Origin: Chloroflexota bacterium
Lineage (GTDB): Bacteria; Chloroflexota; Anaerolineae; Anaerolineales; Anaerolineaceae
Reading direction: 5' to 3'
DNA: 64,000 nucleotides
NCBI GenBank assembly: GCA_012522475.1
Contig: JAAYKH010000031.1
Coordinates: forward strand, 1 to 64,000
This document shows, piece after piece, positions 63,221-64,000 of the stretch; the first letter of the stretch is position 1, and every line of letters begins with the position of its first letter. A model generated the notes under the pieces. It was not told the DNA's origin and ran no database searches. It worked only from the letters and a program-made list of their open reading frames with translations. The position numbers and the translations under genes are program-made.

Positions 63221-63994
63221 TCAGGCCTCACTTTCTTTGATCGCGTTCAAGCGTACTGCACAGCGTAAGGCGAGTTTTGCGGCCACCTCACGTCGGTATT
63301 CAGCCGATGCCCATTGGTCTTCGGCTTCAAAATAAGCATCCCGGCTGGCAATATCCACACCGTCGGCGCTCATACCATCCATGGCAACAATCGGCACAGA
63401 ACCAAACCCGCCCAATGCCACCCGTGTTCTTCCAGAACCCCATTGCGCTAAAGCAACAATTAAAATCGGGCGGTCTTTTGGCGAACGCGCCACATATTCA
63501 AAAACAAGCTTTGTACCTGTGTGCCAGGCAATTTCAGTTAACAACACACCAGGCTGGTTTTGCGCTCGTAGAGGCAGCCAATCGCCTAAACGGATTTTTT
63601 CTGTACCTGGCGCCCAAGATAAATTCGCATCCAAAGCCAACAATGTCGTCGTCAGCAGTGAACGTCCATCGCCACTCATCAGCCACCCGCCTACGGTTGC
63701 TATATTTCGAGTGTTTTCTGAAGCATCAATCCGAATGGCATGTTTAATTTCGGAGTCAGCCCCGGGATGCGCCAGTAACGTATCCAGGCGAACCATTGCC
63801 CCTACAATAAGGTTTTGATGATCCTCTCCAATTCGGTCCAGGCCAACCGTCTGCAGGTCGACCACATCAAAGTCACCATCCCTTTGACGGCTCAGGCTGG
63901 TACCGCCGCCCAATGGCTTTCGAATTTTGCCAGTCTCGGTTAATAATTGCAATGCTTCTTCAATTGATTTTGGTCTGAAATATTCACCAATCAT
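63221..63994 (-). CDS. FAD-binding subunit of molybdenum hydroxylase
   Basis: A 257-residue CoxM-type FAD domain: MIGEYFRPKSIEEALQLLTE, GKIRKPLGGGTSLS, NTRNIATVGGWLMSGDGRS. It is shorter than usual (about 280-290), and the C-terminal subdomain is compact. It pairs with the [2Fe-2S]-Mo protein downstream, whose start is one base after its stop. The ATG is at 63994, six bases from the window edge, so upstream regulation lies outside. Confidence 0.9.
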   Translation of the reverse strand: MIGEYFRPKSIEEALQLLTETGKIRKPLGGGTSLSRQRDGDFDVVDLQTVGLDRIGEDHQNLIVGAMVRLDTLLAHPGADSEIKHAIRIDASENTRNIATVGGWLMSGDGRSLLTTTLLALDANLSWAPGTEKIRLGDWLPLRAQNQPGVLLTEIAWHTGTKLVFEYVARSPKDRPILIVALAQWGSGRTRVALGGFGSVPIVAMDGMSADGVDIASRDAYFEAEDQWASAEYRREVAAKLALRCAVRLNAIKESEA

Positions 63995-64000
63995 TCTGCC

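Noticed and set aside
1-64000. Reassigned stop codon in this organism
   Set aside because: Interruptions involve TAG, TGA and TAA, and intact genes use all three as normal stops, so no single reassignment explains them.
1-64000. tRNA or rRNA genes
   Set aside because: I examined the intergenic stretches for cloverleaf arms and CCA ends and saw none; a tRNAscan run would be decisive.

Overview
The window looks like a chromosomal segment of a heterotrophic, largely anaerobic bacterium of the Chloroflexota, most likely class Anaerolineae. This is inferred from gene content: a Cys-rich-leader LysM protein, DUF4956/VTC genes, an SPFH-HTH protein with a coiled-coil partner, a YqeB/YqeC-type molybdenum hydroxylase locus, and type 2 IPP isomerase. 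No 16S gene or search result is available to confirm it. No rRNA, tRNA, CRISPR array or intact transposase was recognised.

Layout. 1-7.2 kb is the end of an exopolysaccharide-type locus: a broken nucleotidyltransferase-like gene, a Wzz/BY-kinase fusion with a damaged 5' end, a LysM protein, a low-molecular-weight tyrosine phosphatase, a small membrane protein, a specialised NusG/RfaH paralogue and a DUF4230 protein. 7.4-10.5 kb, on the minus strand, holds DUF4956 and VTC genes with a frameshifted secreted-protein remnant, and a GNAT-like gene. 10.9-15.0 kb holds efp, a Cys-rich protein, a HAD-DinB fusion and ftsH. 15.1-18.0 kb is an acyl-CoA ligase-miaA-yraN operon. 18.1-24.3 kb is cinA-like, an amidohydrolase-CYTH fusion, glgA and malQ. 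24.3-31.8 kb has an EamA transporter, a ferredoxin, mltG-ruvX and tkt-rpiB-pgi.

32-37.7 kb is a folate/pterin neighbourhood: a redoxin, an Lgt-like-FolK fusion, a pteridine-reductase-type SDR, folB and folE, interleaved with another SDR and a glycosyltransferase. 37.8-39.3 kb is an operon of a short Flp-like membrane peptide, comF and hpf. 39.6-43.3 kb has a MATE/ANKH-like transporter, prenyl synthase and IPP isomerase, and an acyl carrier protein. 43.4-44.9 kb is a decayed, partly AT-rich island with remnants of modification-dependent restriction genes (HNH, Mrr-N winged helix, SRA-like) and a REP-like repeat. 44.9-46.9 kb is sucCD, with sucC interrupted by a stop codon. 47.2-53.1 kb has SPFH-HTH plus partner, M20 peptidase, PIG-L deacetylase, ricT and mrp.

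53.4-64 kb, all minus strand, is a molybdenum hydroxylase locus with two complete enzymes of different subunit fusion architecture plus YqeC-MocA, YqeB and XdhC maturation proteins. YqeB and YqeC are markers of selenium-dependent molybdenum hydroxylases, so a labile-selenium purine or N-heterocycle hydroxylase is the likely product.

Two themes stand out. First, unusual fusions: amidohydrolase-CYTH, HAD-DinB, Lgt-like-FolK, SPFH-HTH, YqeC-MocA, and FAD-[2Fe-2S]. Second, an unusual number of interrupted genes (nucleotidyltransferase, BY-kinase 5' end, secreted-protein remnant, comF 5' end, restriction remnants, sucC), which is either real decay or assembly error. This can be settled only by reads or a second strain.
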